Assembly: GCA_029259335.1 (NCBI GenBank)
Contig: JAPDIY010000077.1
Coordinates: 1-38,664, forward strand
DNA length: 38,664 nt
Source of the DNA: Archaeoglobi archaeon
GTDB lineage: Archaea; Halobacteriota; Archaeoglobi; Archaeoglobales; Archaeoglobaceae
Direction: 5' to 3'
Position numbers and translations under genes: made by a program
Notes under the pieces: model-generated
Seen by the model: the letters and a program-made list of their open reading frames with translations, nothing else
What the model was told of the DNA's origin: nothing
The model's database searches: none
Part shown: one piece after another, positions 1 through 8,083 of the stretch
Layout: each line of letters opens with the position of its first letter
Position numbering within the stretch: position 1 is the stretch's first letter

Positions 1-173
1 TTTGGTCTTCCCGGTTTTCTCAGTTTAGGAATTTCTCCTGTTTCCTTGTATTGTCTGTAGATCTGATTTACTCTTCTTGTTGAGATTCCTTCAATCTCTG
101 CTATTATTCTGGTTGGTGTTCCCTTCTCTTTTTCTCTGATTATCCATTTTATCGCTTTTTCATCGAGTTTCAC
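1..173 (-). CDS. IS481-like transposase, N-terminal part (cut by window edge)
   Basis: The reading frame starts at a GTG at 173 and runs without a stop to the window edge, giving about 57 residues. The sequence has a helix-turn-helix character: a stretch reading KAIKWIIREKEKGTPTR is followed by RRVNQIYRQYKETGEIP and a basic KLRKPGRP tail. This is how IS481/IS3-like transposases begin, with HTH DNA binding ahead of the DDE integrase core. The catalytic core would lie beyond base 1. A second, C-terminal piece of what is probably the same element lies at the right end of the window in the same orientation, and the two share a terminal inverted repeat. Family assignment is from motif style. The choice of GTG start is uncertain because no ribosome-binding site is visible. 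Confidence 0.75.
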   Translation of the reverse strand, partial: MKLDEKAIKWIIREKEKGTPTRIIAEIEGISTRRVNQIYRQYKETGEIPKLRKPGRP

Positions 174-191
174 ACAGGGGTTTGTTGGAGT

Positions 192-210
192 GGGAAATAA
201 TTTCGGGAAA
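192..210. repeat. Terminal inverted repeat of the left IS copy
   Basis: The sequence GGGAAATAATTTCGGGAAA reads outward from the 5' end of the left transposase. Read outward from the right IS copy (reverse complement of 38389-38407) the sequence is GGGAAATAATTTTAGGAAA, 17 of 19 identical. That is what the two opposite ends of one IS should look like. The element therefore ends near 210, and unique DNA starts there. Confidence 0.75.
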
Positions 211-277
211 AGACACTCCGAACTGGGTACTTCTGAAGTCTTTAAATTACCGGTGAAATCTTAATGGCTGGAAAAGC

Positions 278-287
278 CTTAAATACT
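278..287 (+). promoter_or_regulatory. TATA box for the Nudix gene
   Basis: The AT-rich element CTTAAATACT lies about 20-28 nt upstream of the GTG at 306, with no Shine-Dalgarno sequence between them. The spacing predicts transcription starting at or within a few bases of the start codon, so the message is probably leaderless. The promoter begins only about 70 bp from the IS end, so the insertion left it intact. Confidence 0.5.
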
Positions 288-305
288 TTTTAATGAATCT
301 TCACA

Positions 306-845
306 GTGTTGGTCAAGAAACTTGAAGGGCTGCTTGACAAAAAAGTCACAAAAAAAGCGGATGCGGCGGTAGTTGTTCCGGTTTTTGACGAAAAATGTCC
401 AAAGCTGGTAATGATAAAGCGCTCAAAGGGATTGATCAGGAGTGCTGGCCATATTGCCTTTCCAGGCGGGATGATTGAGAATGGTGAGAGCGAAGTTGAA
501 GCTGCATTGAGAGAGTTTGAGGAAGAACTTGGAATAAATCCTGACTGTGTGGATGTCCTCGGATTCCTGAAGCCAAGAGAGGTGCATCAGTACAGGATAA
601 TGATTTGCCCTGTGGTGGGGATGATAAGAACACTTGAGTTCGAGCCCGACAGTAGAGAAGTAAGCAAGGTTCTGGTTGATGAACTGAGAAAGGTCTTAAA
701 ATCGAGAAGGATTACGGACTGGGGGCCAAATTTTGAGTGTGCCAGGCACCTTGTCTGGGGAGCATCAAGCAGAGTGCTGGACGACCTTTACCTGAGGATA
801 GTGAGAAAGTACGGGTCGGTGGATGCTTTTTTTGATGCTGTGTAA
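306..845 (+). CDS. Nudix hydrolase, CoA-pyrophosphatase-like
   Basis: This 179-residue Nudix protein is expected to hydrolyse nucleoside diphosphates linked to another group. The full Nudix box is visible around residues 54-77: GMIENGE, seven residues, then REFEEELGI, including the metal-binding REXXEE core. Just before it, KRSKGLIRSAGHIAFPGG resembles the extra motif of CoA diphosphatases (LLTxR(S/A)...G...FPGG), which would point to coenzyme A or an acyl-CoA as substrate. The match is not perfect because spacing before the Gly is one residue short. The gene stands alone, starts with GTG and is probably leaderless. It is convergent with pncB, and the T-rich stretch at 857-870 between them may end both transcripts. 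Nudix family is near certain; the substrate is an inference. Confidence 0.85.
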   Translation: MLVKKLEGLLDKKVTKKADAAVVVPVFDEKCPKLVMIKRSKGLIRSAGHIAFPGGMIENGESEVEAALREFEEELGINPDCVDVLGFLKPREVHQYRIMICPVVGMIRTLEFEPDSREVSKVLVDELRKVLKSRRITDWGPNFECARHLVWGASSRVLDDLYLRIVRKYGSVDAFFDAV

Positions 846-888
846 TTCGGTTTAGAAAACTTTTTTAAAATTAAAGAGAAAAACAAGA

Positions 889-2034
889 TTACAAAAACTC
901 CTCTTCCCTGCCAAGCTTTCTTATAATCTCCATCTGCCTTAAAACCAGCTCCCTTGCCTTCTCCATATCCGGTCTTTCAGTGATCTTTCCACCATCAATC
1001 ACTTTCCTCAGCATCGCTTCTCCACCACCGGTGTACTCTTCCTTGAAAAGCTTAACTTCGTCTCTAAGCTCATCCCAGTGCCTGTAGACCTGCTTCATTC
1101 CTCCTCTCTTGCCCCTCTTTGCCGCAAACCTGCCTTCCCTTTCCACTATGTCCAGCGCAAAGTCAATCGGACTTGCACCGCTGATTGCAGTCCCAACGCC
1201 AAACGCATCCACAATGTCTCTGAGCTCAAGCACATCTTTTAAACTCAACCCCCCACTGACAAAAATCCTCACGTTCTGCTTCCCTCTGATGTCAAGCTCC
1301 CATCTCACCTCTTCCACGATCTTCCTGAACTTGCCCCTCCTAGATGAAGGGGTGTCGAGCCTGACACCGCTAACGTTTTCAACGTTCTCAACAGCCATCA
1401 CAGCCTCGGTTTTCTCATCGTAGTATGTATCTACAAGCATCGTTCTCGGCACCTCTTTGTCAACAACCTCGTCAAAGCTCCTCCACGCCTTAATCTGATC
1501 GCCGAAGCAGATGATCAATGCGTGCGGCATCGTTCCCATGCTCTTCAAACCAAGGTACTTCTCGGCAGAGAAGTTGCTCACCCCATCCACCCCTCCGATG
1601 TAGGCAGCCCTTTCAATGTATGGAGCTAAAGCGGGATGCATTCTCCTCGTTCCGAAGGAGTAAACTTTCTTCTCACCCGCAGCAAGCTTGAACCTGAAGG
1701 CCTGCGTGGCAACGGCACTTGCGTGACAGAGGAAACCGAGCAAAGAGGTTTCATACCTTGCAAAATCCAGATATTTTCCAACAATGGTCATTACGGGCTC
1801 ATGGGGGAAGAAGATACTCCCTTCAGGCATCGCGTAAACATCAATCGGCAATCCCTCAAGAAGGTTAAGGACGTCATCAAGTCCCGCAAAAACTCCCCAT
1901 CCTGAGGTTGTAACTTCCGCCACCACACTGGGGTTGATGTTTTTGGCCTTCAGAACCTTCTCCGTCCAGATGAAGTACTTATCCGTCACTAAGCCATTTT
2001 TTATATCATCTTCGCTTACAATCTTGAACCTCAT
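889..2034 (-). CDS. pncB: Nicotinate phosphoribosyltransferase
   Basis: At 381 residues this matches the short archaeal type of nicotinate phosphoribosyltransferase, which makes nicotinate mononucleotide from nicotinate and PRPP in the Preiss-Handler NAD salvage route. Typical segments are the N-terminal LVTDKYF, the SFGTRRMHP loop near the catalytic His, GVDGVSNF, the mid-region DTYYDEK, the FVSGGLS phosphate-binding strand and GVGTAISGASP. It is the last gene of a four-gene minus-strand operon, and its ATG overlaps the mazG stop by 4 bp (ATGA), so the two are probably translationally coupled. A nicotinamidase-like gene about 10 kb away could supply its substrate. No damage is visible. Function is assigned from family resemblance. 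Confidence 0.9.
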   Translation of the reverse strand: MRFKIVSEDDIKNGLVTDKYFIWTEKVLKAKNINPSVVAEVTTSGWGVFAGLDDVLNLLEGLPIDVYAMPEGSIFFPHEPVMTIVGKYLDFARYETSLLGFLCHASAVATQAFRFKLAAGEKKVYSFGTRRMHPALAPYIERAAYIGGVDGVSNFSAEKYLGLKSMGTMPHALIICFGDQIKAWRSFDEVVDKEVPRTMLVDTYYDEKTEAVMAVENVENVSGVRLDTPSSRRGKFRKIVEEVRWELDIRGKQNVRIFVSGGLSLKDVLELRDIVDAFGVGTAISGASPIDFALDIVEREGRFAAKRGKRGGMKQVYRHWDELRDEVKLFKEEYTGGGEAMLRKVIDGGKITERPDMEKARELVLRQMEIIRKLGREEEFL

Positions 2035-2315
2035 TTCGAATCACACTCACACGGCTTTTTTCCACATCTGATGCAGTAACCAGGGTACTTTTTAATAATC
2101 TCACTTTCAACATCAACGTCAAGCAAATTGGCGAGGCTGACAAGCCAAGCCATAACATCTGCGATTTCCTCACCGACGTTGGTTCCCTTTCTCACAGCTT
2201 CAGCAAGCTCGCCAACCTCCTCCACAACCCACAGCATGGTTTTCTCCACGCCCCTCTTTCTATCCCGATTTATGTAAATTTCCGAAATCATCTTCTGGAA
2301 TTCTGAAATCTTCAC
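2031..2315 (-). CDS. MazG-like nucleotide pyrophosphohydrolase with C-terminal Cys motif
   Basis: This is a 94-residue single-domain MazG-type protein. The signature [13 protein letters not shown] followed by EEIADVMAW gives the two acidic clusters (EExxE and ExxD) that bind Mg2+ in all-alpha NTP pyrophosphatases. The usual role is hydrolysis of canonical or damaged nucleoside triphosphates to the monophosphate and PPi. After the catalytic bundle comes [11 protein letters not shown], a compact cysteine cluster that could bind zinc and is an added feature relative to minimal MazG domains. The gene overlaps both neighbours by 4 bp (ATGA at 2312-2315 and 2031-2034), so it is embedded between hisF and pncB. 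A role near histidine or PRPP metabolism is possible from context only. Confidence 0.8.
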   Translation of the reverse strand: MKISEFQKMISEIYINRDRKRGVEKTMLWVVEEVGELAEAVRKGTNVGEEIADVMAWLVSLANLLDVDVESEIIKKYPGYCIRCGKKPCECDSK

Positions 2316-3127
2316 AGTCTCACCTGAACTCCCCTCTCAGCCAGATACTCCTTTATCTCCCTGATTCCGATTTCCCGGTAGTGGAAGATGCTCGCAGCGA
2401 GGCATGCATCTGCCTTACCGTCAACAAACCCCTCGTAGAAGTGCTCCTTCGTCCCCGCTCCTCCTGAAGCTATTACCGGAATGTTAACCTCCTCGCTGAT
2501 TTTTCTGGTAATGGGAATGTCAAAGCCATCCTTGGTGCCATCCCTGTTCATCGAAGTAAGCAGAATCTCCCCCGCTCCAAGCTCCTCAACTCTCTTCGCC
2601 CACCATACGGCATCTATCCCGACGGGCTTCCTTCCCCCGTATATCACAACCTCATACCACGCTTTCGTACCATCTTCAAGCTCCACGATGTATTTGCCCT
2701 TGCTCAGGTCAAAGTTTCTCCTGCAGTCTATGGCAACCACGATGCACTGACTGCCGAAAACGTCTGCAGCTTCTCTCACAAATTCGGGATTCTTTACTGC
2801 AGCGGTGTTGATAGAAACTTTGTCAGCCCCTGCAGACAGAATGCTGTTGATATCCTCAATCGTCTTTATCCCTCCACCAACGGTAAACGGAATAAAAACC
2901 TGCTCCGCGGTTCTTTCAATAACGTCTATCATCGTCCTCCTGCCCTCTGGTGAGGCGGTGATGTCAAGAAAAACGAGCTCATCCGCCCCCTCTTCATCGT
3001 ATCTCCTCGCCAGCTCCACTGGGTCGCCAGCGTCTCTCAGGTTAACGAACTCCACTCCCTTTACAACTCTCGCCCCCTTCTCATCAAGGGTGACGTCGAG
3101 GCACGGGATAATTCTCTTGGCAAGCAT
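2312..3127 (-). CDS. hisF: Imidazole glycerol phosphate synthase cyclase subunit
   Basis: HisF (271 residues) is the (beta/alpha)8 cyclase half of imidazole glycerol phosphate synthase. It uses ammonia from HisH to convert PRFAR to IGP and AICAR in histidine biosynthesis. The start [10 protein letters not shown] contains catalytic Asp11, and VAIDCRR contains the second catalytic Asp at 134. Phosphate-binding loops are seen as TVGGGIKT and IASGGAGT. The partner hisH is not in the window. The start codon overlaps the acylphosphatase stop by one base (TGATG) and the stop overlaps mazG by 4 bp, consistent with one polycistronic message. Confidence 0.95.
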   Translation of the reverse strand: MLAKRIIPCLDVTLDEKGARVVKGVEFVNLRDAGDPVELARRYDEEGADELVFLDITASPEGRRTMIDVIERTAEQVFIPFTVGGGIKTIEDINSILSAGADKVSINTAAVKNPEFVREAADVFGSQCIVVAIDCRRNFDLSKGKYIVELEDGTKAWYEVVIYGGRKPVGIDAVWWAKRVEELGAGEILLTSMNRDGTKDGFDIPITRKISEEVNIPVIASGGAGTKEHFYEGFVDGKADACLAASIFHYREIGIREIKEYLAERGVQVRL

Positions 3128-3396
3128 CAGTAAGCCACCTCAAAGCTGTCGTAGTCCTTAATCTCAGCTTTTTTGACCTCTATACCCCTAACAGTCGCAA
3201 GCGGAGGTCCGGATTTTACTGCTGAGAGGAATTTATCGAGAGTGGGACTGTCTCCGATGGCGTAAATGTAAACCCTTCCATCCGAGAGGTTTTTAACGTA
3301 CCCTTTAATGCCGAGTTCCTTGGCAACTCTGCGGGTAAAGTACCTGAAACCCACACCCTGCACGTTGCCGCTGACGTAAATTTCAAGGGCAATCAT
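3127..3396 (-). CDS. acyP: Acylphosphatase
   Basis: This is a standard 89-residue acylphosphatase, a small cytosolic enzyme that hydrolyses carboxyl-phosphate bonds. The phosphate cradle [10 protein letters not shown] contains catalytic Arg18, and [11 protein letters not shown] contains catalytic Asn36, both at the usual positions. It is the first gene of the operon acyP-hisF-mazG-pncB. A GGGAGGG ribosome-binding site sits just before the ATG (3402-3408). Since the other products act on histidine or NAD precursors, linkage to acyl-phosphate hydrolysis is probably organisational rather than a pathway step. Confidence 0.95.
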   Translation of the reverse strand: MIALEIYVSGNVQGVGFRYFTRRVAKELGIKGYVKNLSDGRVYIYAIGDSPTLDKFLSAVKSGPPLATVRGIEVKKAEIKDYDSFEVAY

Positions 3397-3418
3397 ATAA
3401 CCCTCCCTTTCGGCTGCG

Positions 3419-3434
3419 GTATATAAGTTTAAAT
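3419..3434 (-). promoter_or_regulatory. TATA region for the acyP-hisF-mazG-pncB operon
   Basis: On the minus strand the stretch ATTTAAACTTATATAC contains a strong archaeal TATA element about 25-35 nt before the acyP ATG. A purine-rich ribosome-binding site (GGGAGGG) follows, so this transcript has a short leader, unlike many others in the window. Confidence 0.5.
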
Positions 3435-3471
3435 ATTTTATTACGGTTTCAGGCTTAATTTTCAGCCTAAC

Positions 3472-3912
3472 TCAAACGGAAATGGAGAGTTCTGCATCTT
3501 CTTCCTTTACGCTCTCCTTATGCGGCAAAGACAAGGGTGTGACGAAGATGAGAGAACTGTTCTTGGCATAGGCATGGAGGACGGAAACGTCAAAAAAAAT
3601 CTGTTCGACATATCGGATTTGACGAATCCGGTTGAGAAGGACAGATACATCCTCCAAGAGTACTGGAGTGAGGTCATGAGGAATCATCACATGTTTCTGC
3701 TTGACAAAGAACACGGAATCTTCTTCCTGCTGGCAGGACAAAACGGCTACATCTTCTCCTACGAGGATGGTCTGAAGATAGTTAAAGCGGTAAAGGGCAA
3801 CGCTGTGAGGGCCATCTACATTGACGACTACCTGTACGTTATAGGGCCGGAGGAGATCAAGGTTTACGATGAAGACAGCTGGAAGAAGGTAGCGGAACTC
3901 AAGCTCGATTGA
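3472..3912 (+). pseudogene. C-terminal remnant of a secreted beta-propeller protein
   Basis: The 130-residue reading frame from 3520 resembles only the C-terminal end of the archaeal/bacterial secreted beta-propeller domain family (PF09826, from memory). It has LGIGMEDGNVKKNLFDISD, then a HHMFLLDKEHGIFFL-like blade, DDYLYVIGPEEIKVYDED and a terminal KVAELKLD. The family normally runs to several hundred residues and starts with a signal peptide. Here the upstream in-frame sequence does not continue the fold, no start with a promoter is seen, and the acyP promoter lies at about 3430. I read it as a truncated leftover. Its 3' end overlaps the 3' end of convergent trm1 by 14 bp. It could be an expressed orphan protein, but I favour decay. 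Confidence 0.6.
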
Positions 3913-4945
3913 CTTCCAATATTTTTACAATTTCATCTCTATCAGCATCAGTTTTAATGCAGAATCCGCAGTAGTGGGTTCTAGAAGCCTCATAGCCGAG
4001 CTTCTTAAGCTCCCCGACAACACTTTCGGCAGGTGGAAGGGTTAGAGTGTGAATTTTCGCTAATGCCGGAAGGCTGTAGGCTGTAGAGATGTCAGCCTCA
4101 ATAAGAATTTTATTCAGAAATTTCTTAAGCTTCCCCTCTGCCATCTCAGCAACTCTTTCAACAAAACCTCTGTCCTTCAGCTCCCCTAGCCAGATCGGCC
4201 CTATTACTCTAAATTTCTCACCACATTTACACCTCTCTGCCCCCTCGCCAACGCCAATAACTTTTTTCCTCAAACATGCACCGCAGTAAGCGAGGTGGCC
4301 CATTTTCTCGTATATCTTTGCAGAGATCGAGGTTGATCTTCGCACTTTAAAGTGAACCCTGTAGTAGTGCTCCCTAGCCCACGATATGAGGGGAAAAAGA
4401 GCTTTCTCGTACTTCGTAGCTTCTCTCACTGCAAAACCAATCAGCATCCTCAGACCAACTTCATGATAAACGTCCGTTTTAACGGCAAACGCACCGTACT
4501 TCTTCAGCCCTGAGTTCGTGGCGCTACCGCATAAAGCCGCAGTATCTGTGGCAGTAATGCTCAGATACTTTCTTGCAGAGAAACATGCTGAATCCATGAA
4601 TTGTGCGGGAGAGCCGAACGGGTCTATGTCAATGTGTTCGAAGCTCCTCTGCCTCATTACTGCTGCAGCGTCACCGTTAATAATCTCAGCACTCAAACCA
4701 TTCCTCCTCAGGTTTTCCTCAATAACTTTCACAGCCTTGGGGCTGATATCGTTAAAAATGGCAACTTTCCCGGCTTCAAGAGCCGCCCTTATCCCCCTGA
4801 CTCCGCTTGCAGCCAAAGCATCGAAGTACTCCTTCGAGTCCATTGCGGCAAAGACGAGCATGTCGAGGTCTCTGCAAAACCTCATCATCGGGTTGTAAAA
4901 TACGCCGTCAACGCTTATCCTTGCACCCCCCTCCCGAATCTCCAT
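3899..4945 (-). CDS. trm1: tRNA (guanine(26)-N2)-dimethyltransferase
   Basis: Trm1 methylates G26 of tRNA to m2,2G using S-adenosylmethionine. From the ATG at 4945 the protein is 348 residues. The motif IDIDPFGSPAQFMDSA around residues 105-120 is the Trm1 version of the amino-methyltransferase catalytic motif. A zinc-type cluster is formed by Cys221, Cys224, Cys239 and Cys241. A frame extends a further 32 codons upstream, but this would overlap the previous gene. The ATG at 4945 lies one base after the NTPase stop and is preceded by GAGGGG, which decides the start. The pair is co-transcribed. Confidence 0.93.
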   Translation of the reverse strand: MEIREGGARISVDGVFYNPMMRFCRDLDMLVFAAMDSKEYFDALAASGVRGIRAALEAGKVAIFNDISPKAVKVIEENLRRNGLSAEIINGDAAAVMRQRSFEHIDIDPFGSPAQFMDSACFSARKYLSITATDTAALCGSATNSGLKKYGAFAVKTDVYHEVGLRMLIGFAVREATKYEKALFPLISWAREHYYRVHFKVRRSTSISAKIYEKMGHLAYCGACLRKKVIGVGEGAERCKCGEKFRVIGPIWLGELKDRGFVERVAEMAEGKLKKFLNKILIEADISTAYSLPALAKIHTLTLPPAESVVGELKKLGYEASRTHYCGFCIKTDADRDEIVKILEVNRA

Positions 4946-4946
4946 T

Positions 4947-5444
4947 TTACCCCTCAAAAACTTCAGTAATTTCTTCAGCCACCTTATCTCTGTTCGTCTC
5001 GTCAATAACGTAAACCCTGAACTCCTTCCTGATTCTTTCAAGAAGCCAGTGCTTCGATCTGAGGTGGATTGTGAACAGCAACTTTTCCTTGTCCATCAGC
5101 CCCTCCACAAGCCTGACAAACTTCTCGCTCTTCAGCTCCATCGGACCAACCTCGTCAATAATGATCAGGTCCGCATCCGTATTTACAGAATCCAGAAATC
5201 TCTCGAAGCCCTCAATGTTTACAGCATACTTGCCAACCTTAACCCTCCCTTCCCCTACTCTAGCAAGCCACTCTTCTCTGCCGGAACTCAGGTCAATGAG
5301 CCTGAAACCTACTCTCCTTCCATCTTTTCGCAATTCTTTAGTAACAAACCCGGCAATAGTCATTTTGTCTTTAAGTGACTCGTATACCTTCAGACAAAGC
5401 GTTGTCTTCCCCACCCCAGGTCTTCCAGTCACGGCAATTCTCAC
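4947..5444 (-). CDS. THEP1-family nucleoside-triphosphatase
   Basis: This 165-residue P-loop protein has Walker A GRPGVGKTT (residues 7-15) and Walker B LIIIDEVGPMEL (Asp97, Glu98). Its length and the DEVGPME motif match the THEP1 family of archaeal and bacterial NTPases, which hydrolyse ATP, GTP and other NTPs. The biological role is unknown. The stop is one base before the trm1 ATG, so the two form an operon. It is divergent from serA, with about 70 bp between the two start codons. Confidence 0.88.
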   Translation of the reverse strand: MRIAVTGRPGVGKTTLCLKVYESLKDKMTIAGFVTKELRKDGRRVGFRLIDLSSGREEWLARVGEGRVKVGKYAVNIEGFERFLDSVNTDADLIIIDEVGPMELKSEKFVRLVEGLMDKEKLLFTIHLRSKHWLLERIRKEFRVYVIDETNRDKVAEEITEVFEG

Positions 5445-5516
5445 AGCTTGAAATTGACGGATGAGTAAAAGTCTTTATCGTAAATGTTTTTAGCTCAGCC
5501 ACAGAGCGTAGGGGGT

Positions 5517-7100
5517 ATGAAAGTGCTTGTTGCAGAGCCGATCAGTGAAGAGGCTATAGAGTACATGCGGAATAACGGACTAGAGGTTGACGTAAAAACC
5601 GGAATGACGAGGGAGCAACTTCTCCAAGAAATTCCAGAATATGACGCCATCGTAGTCAGAAGTCAGACCAAAGTAGACGCGGAAGTTATCAACGCTGGTA
5701 AGAAGCTCAAAATTATCGGCAGAGCTGGAGTGGGTGTGGACAACATAGACATCAACGCAGCCACTCAGAGAGGAATTGTTGTTGCAAATGCTCCCGGAGG
5801 AAACACGATTTCCACTGCAGAACATACAATAGCCTTAATACTTGCGGCTGCCAGAAAGATCCCGCAGGCAGACAGGAGTGTAAAGGAGGGGAAATGGGAG
5901 AGGAAGAAGTTCGTTGGAGTTGAGCTGAGGGGGAAGACTGCTGGCGTAATCGGACTTGGACGAGTTGGTTTTGAGGTGGCAAAGCGTTGCAAGGCTCTTG
6001 AGATGAACGTAATTGCCTACGACCCCTTCGTATCCAAGGAGAGAGCGGAGCAGATTGGTGTTAAGCTTGTTGATCTTGACACCCTCCTTGCATCATCTGA
6101 TGTTATCACGGTCCACGTTCCCAGAACGAAGGAGACGATGGGATTAATTGGAAAAGAGCAGTTTGAGAAAATGAAAGACGGTGTAATAGTTGTAAATGCA
6201 GCCAGAGGTGGAATTGTCGATGAAAGAGCACTTTATGAAGCGATAAAGTCTGGAAAAGTTGCGGCTGCAGCCCTTGATGTTTACGAGAAGGAGCCACCCT
6301 CTCCCGACAATCCGCTCCTCAAGCTTGAAAATGTGGTCACCACTCCACACATCGCCGCATCAACAAGAGAAGCGCAGCTCAATGTGGGAATGATAATTGC
6401 AGAGGATATCGTGAACATGTCAAAAGGTTTGCCTGTGAGAAATGCAGTAAATCTGCCATCAATCGAGCCGGCTGAGTTCGAGTTCATGATGCCATTCCTG
6501 ACTTTGGCAGAGAAGATGGGCAAAATTGCGAGTGTCAGGCTGGGTGGAGTTATAAAAAAGGTTAAAATAACATGTAGTGGCAAGATAGCCACCAAGAACA
6601 CCGAGTTCATTACAAGAGCACTTCTTAAAGGTCTGTTCGAGCCAATTCTTGGGAACGAAATTAACCTTGTCTCAGCAAAGCCCGTAGCGGTTGAGAGGGG
6701 GATTATGATTGAGGAGAGCAAGGTTGAGAGCAGTGAGCACTACGAGAGCTTGGTTGAAGTTTGGGTGGAGAGCAACGGCAAGGAGATGTACCTCGCAGGA
6801 ACCTGCTTCGGCAGTGAATACAGAATTCTGAAAATTGACGTTTACAATGTCAACTTTGTTCCAAAGGGGCACTACGTCATATCTCTCCATGAGGATAAAC
6901 CTGGTGTTATAGGCAGAGTTGGAATGCTCTTCGGGAAAAACAACATCAACATCGCGGGGATGATCGTCGGAAGGAGCGGAGATAAGCCCGGAGGAATACA
7001 GCTAATGCTGCTGCTTGTCGATGATCCGCCAACGCCTGAAGTGCTTGAAGAAATGACGAAGCTTGACGGAATTATTGACGCTACTTACGTCGAGCTTTGA
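5517..7100 (+). CDS. serA: D-3-phosphoglycerate dehydrogenase
   Basis: SerA catalyses the first step of serine synthesis, oxidising 3-phosphoglycerate to 3-phosphohydroxypyruvate with NAD+. From the ATG at 5517 it is 527 residues, the length of the long SerA type: substrate/NAD domains (1 to about 305), an intervening domain (about 310-450) and a C-terminal ACT domain starting near HYVISLHEDKPGVIGRVG. The NAD-binding GLGRVG is at 146-151 with Asp169 at the strand end. Catalytic Arg230 (NAARGGIVDE), Glu259 and His278 (TTPHIAAST) are all present. An upstream ATG at 5484 would add 11 residues, but GGGGG at 5511-5515 supports 5517. The ACT domain suggests serine feedback. serB, with two ACT domains, lies 11 kb away. 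Confidence 0.95.
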   Translation: MKVLVAEPISEEAIEYMRNNGLEVDVKTGMTREQLLQEIPEYDAIVVRSQTKVDAEVINAGKKLKIIGRAGVGVDNIDINAATQRGIVVANAPGGNTISTAEHTIALILAAARKIPQADRSVKEGKWERKKFVGVELRGKTAGVIGLGRVGFEVAKRCKALEMNVIAYDPFVSKERAEQIGVKLVDLDTLLASSDVITVHVPRTKETMGLIGKEQFEKMKDGVIVVNAARGGIVDERALYEAIKSGKVAAAALDVYEKEPPSPDNPLLKLENVVTTPHIAASTREAQLNVGMIIAEDIVNMSKGLPVRNAVNLPSIEPAEFEFMMPFLTLAEKMGKIASVRLGGVIKKVKITCSGKIATKNTEFITRALLKGLFEPILGNEINLVSAKPVAVERGIMIEESKVESSEHYESLVEVWVESNGKEMYLAGTCFGSEYRILKIDVYNVNFVPKGHYVISLHEDKPGVIGRVGMLFGKNNINIAGMIVGRSGDKPGGIQLMLLLVDDPPTPEVLEEMTKLDGIIDATYVEL

Positions 7101-7104
7101 TTTT

Positions 7105-7131
7105 CCATTTTGTTTTTGCGTAACAAAATGG
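7105..7131. terminator. Perfect hairpin between convergent serA and the MBL pseudogene
   Basis: CCATTTTGTT (7105-7114) and AACAAAATGG (7122-7131) form a perfect 10-bp stem with a 7-nt loop, 4 nt after the serA stop and 5 nt before the end of the facing gene. The position suggests a bidirectional transcript end or 3' stabiliser. Archaeal termination usually depends on T-tracts, so the hairpin itself may act after transcription. Confidence 0.5.
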
Positions 7132-7136
7132 ACAGT

Positions 7137-8011
7137 TTATACCAGCAATCTCTTAGCAGCATCGAGCATTCCTGTGGCAGAGGTGTATATGAAGCTCAGA
7201 GCAACGGGCTTGTTTCTGAAGGCTTTGAACAGCTTCTCGACATCTTCGTCATAACTTCTAAGCTTGCTCACGAACTCCTCAACGCCCCCATCAGCTTCTG
7301 CAACCTCCTTTGCAATCTCCATCCAGCTCTTTATCTTCTCGTAGGACCTCTTTATTGTCCAATCACCCTCCACAACGCCGTAGTGTGTGAAGGCAACGTA
7401 ATCGACCTTCAGAGACATCAACATCTCAAGCGTTTTCAATGCAGCATCAGCGTAGAAGGGTGGAGGTGTGAGCGGGAAAACGACACCCTCAAAGTACATC
7501 CCACGGCATCTGCGGGAAACAGTACTCTCGAATTGGCAAAGTAATAAACCAGCATGTGTGGAGCATGTCCCGGAGCGTGAAAAAAACCTTCAGTATCTCT
7601 TCACCGAGCTCAAACTCCTCCCCATCCTCCACGGCAACAACCCCATCCTCCTCCACACTCTCGGGTTTGCCGTAAATATCCGCCACCTCACCCAGAACCG
7701 CCTTTGAAGCTTCCCAGAGCCTTTCAGGGTTGACAACATGCTTAACACCCTTCGGATGCACGAAGATTTTTGCATCGAGTGTCTTTGCCAGCTTAGCTGC
7801 CCCACCACCGTGGTCGAGGTGCACATGCGTGGGGCAGATGTATTCAACGTTCCAGTCTCTGTCAATCCCCTCAAGGATTATCTCAGCTCCCTTAGCCATC
7901 CCAGGGTCGATGATTGCTGCTTTTGCGTCAACCACAACGTAGGAAGATGACTCCCTCTTCCACGTATTTCAGAGTGTCGATGAGGTAAATATTTGGAAGC
8001 ACTTCTTCCAT
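7137..8011 (-). pseudogene. Metallo-beta-lactamase-fold hydrolase, broken by three frameshifts
   Basis: Reading across frames gives one glyoxalase-II-like MBL protein. It starts at ATG 8011 with MEEVLPNIYLIDTLKYVEE, shifts frame near 7960 to ESSSYVVVDAKAAIIDPG, and carries the metal motif THVHLDHGGG. It shifts again at a run of seven T (7580-7586) into HAPGHAPHMLVYYFANSR, then again near 7500 after FPADAVG into MYFEGVVFPLT and the C-terminal FTHYGVVEGDW. Metal-binding residues survive in the pieces, so damage is recent. Two of the three indels are in homopolymers, so sequencing error is a possible alternative for those. The fact that every neighbouring core gene is intact argues for real decay. 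A different, intact MBL protein is encoded at 13604-14482. Confidence 0.75.
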
Positions 8012-8051
8012 AAGAAGGGAAAAAATTAGTAATTAAAAAAGTTTTCTTTTT

Positions 8052-8083
8052 TAGATTCCCAGAGCCTTAGATTCCTAGAGCCT
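8052..8083. repeat. 16-bp tandem duplication at the 3' end of cooS
   Basis: TAGATTCCCAGAGCCT is followed directly by TAGATTCCTAGAGCCT, one mismatch in 16. On the minus strand the cooS stop codon lies at the junction, so the last five codons plus stop were duplicated. The extra copy is untranslated. This looks like a simple replication-slippage event. Confidence 0.7.

Noticed and set aside
4946-5041. Extended N-terminus of Trm1
   Set aside because: It would overlap the NTPase gene; a ribosome-binding site and the one-base gap support ATG 4945.
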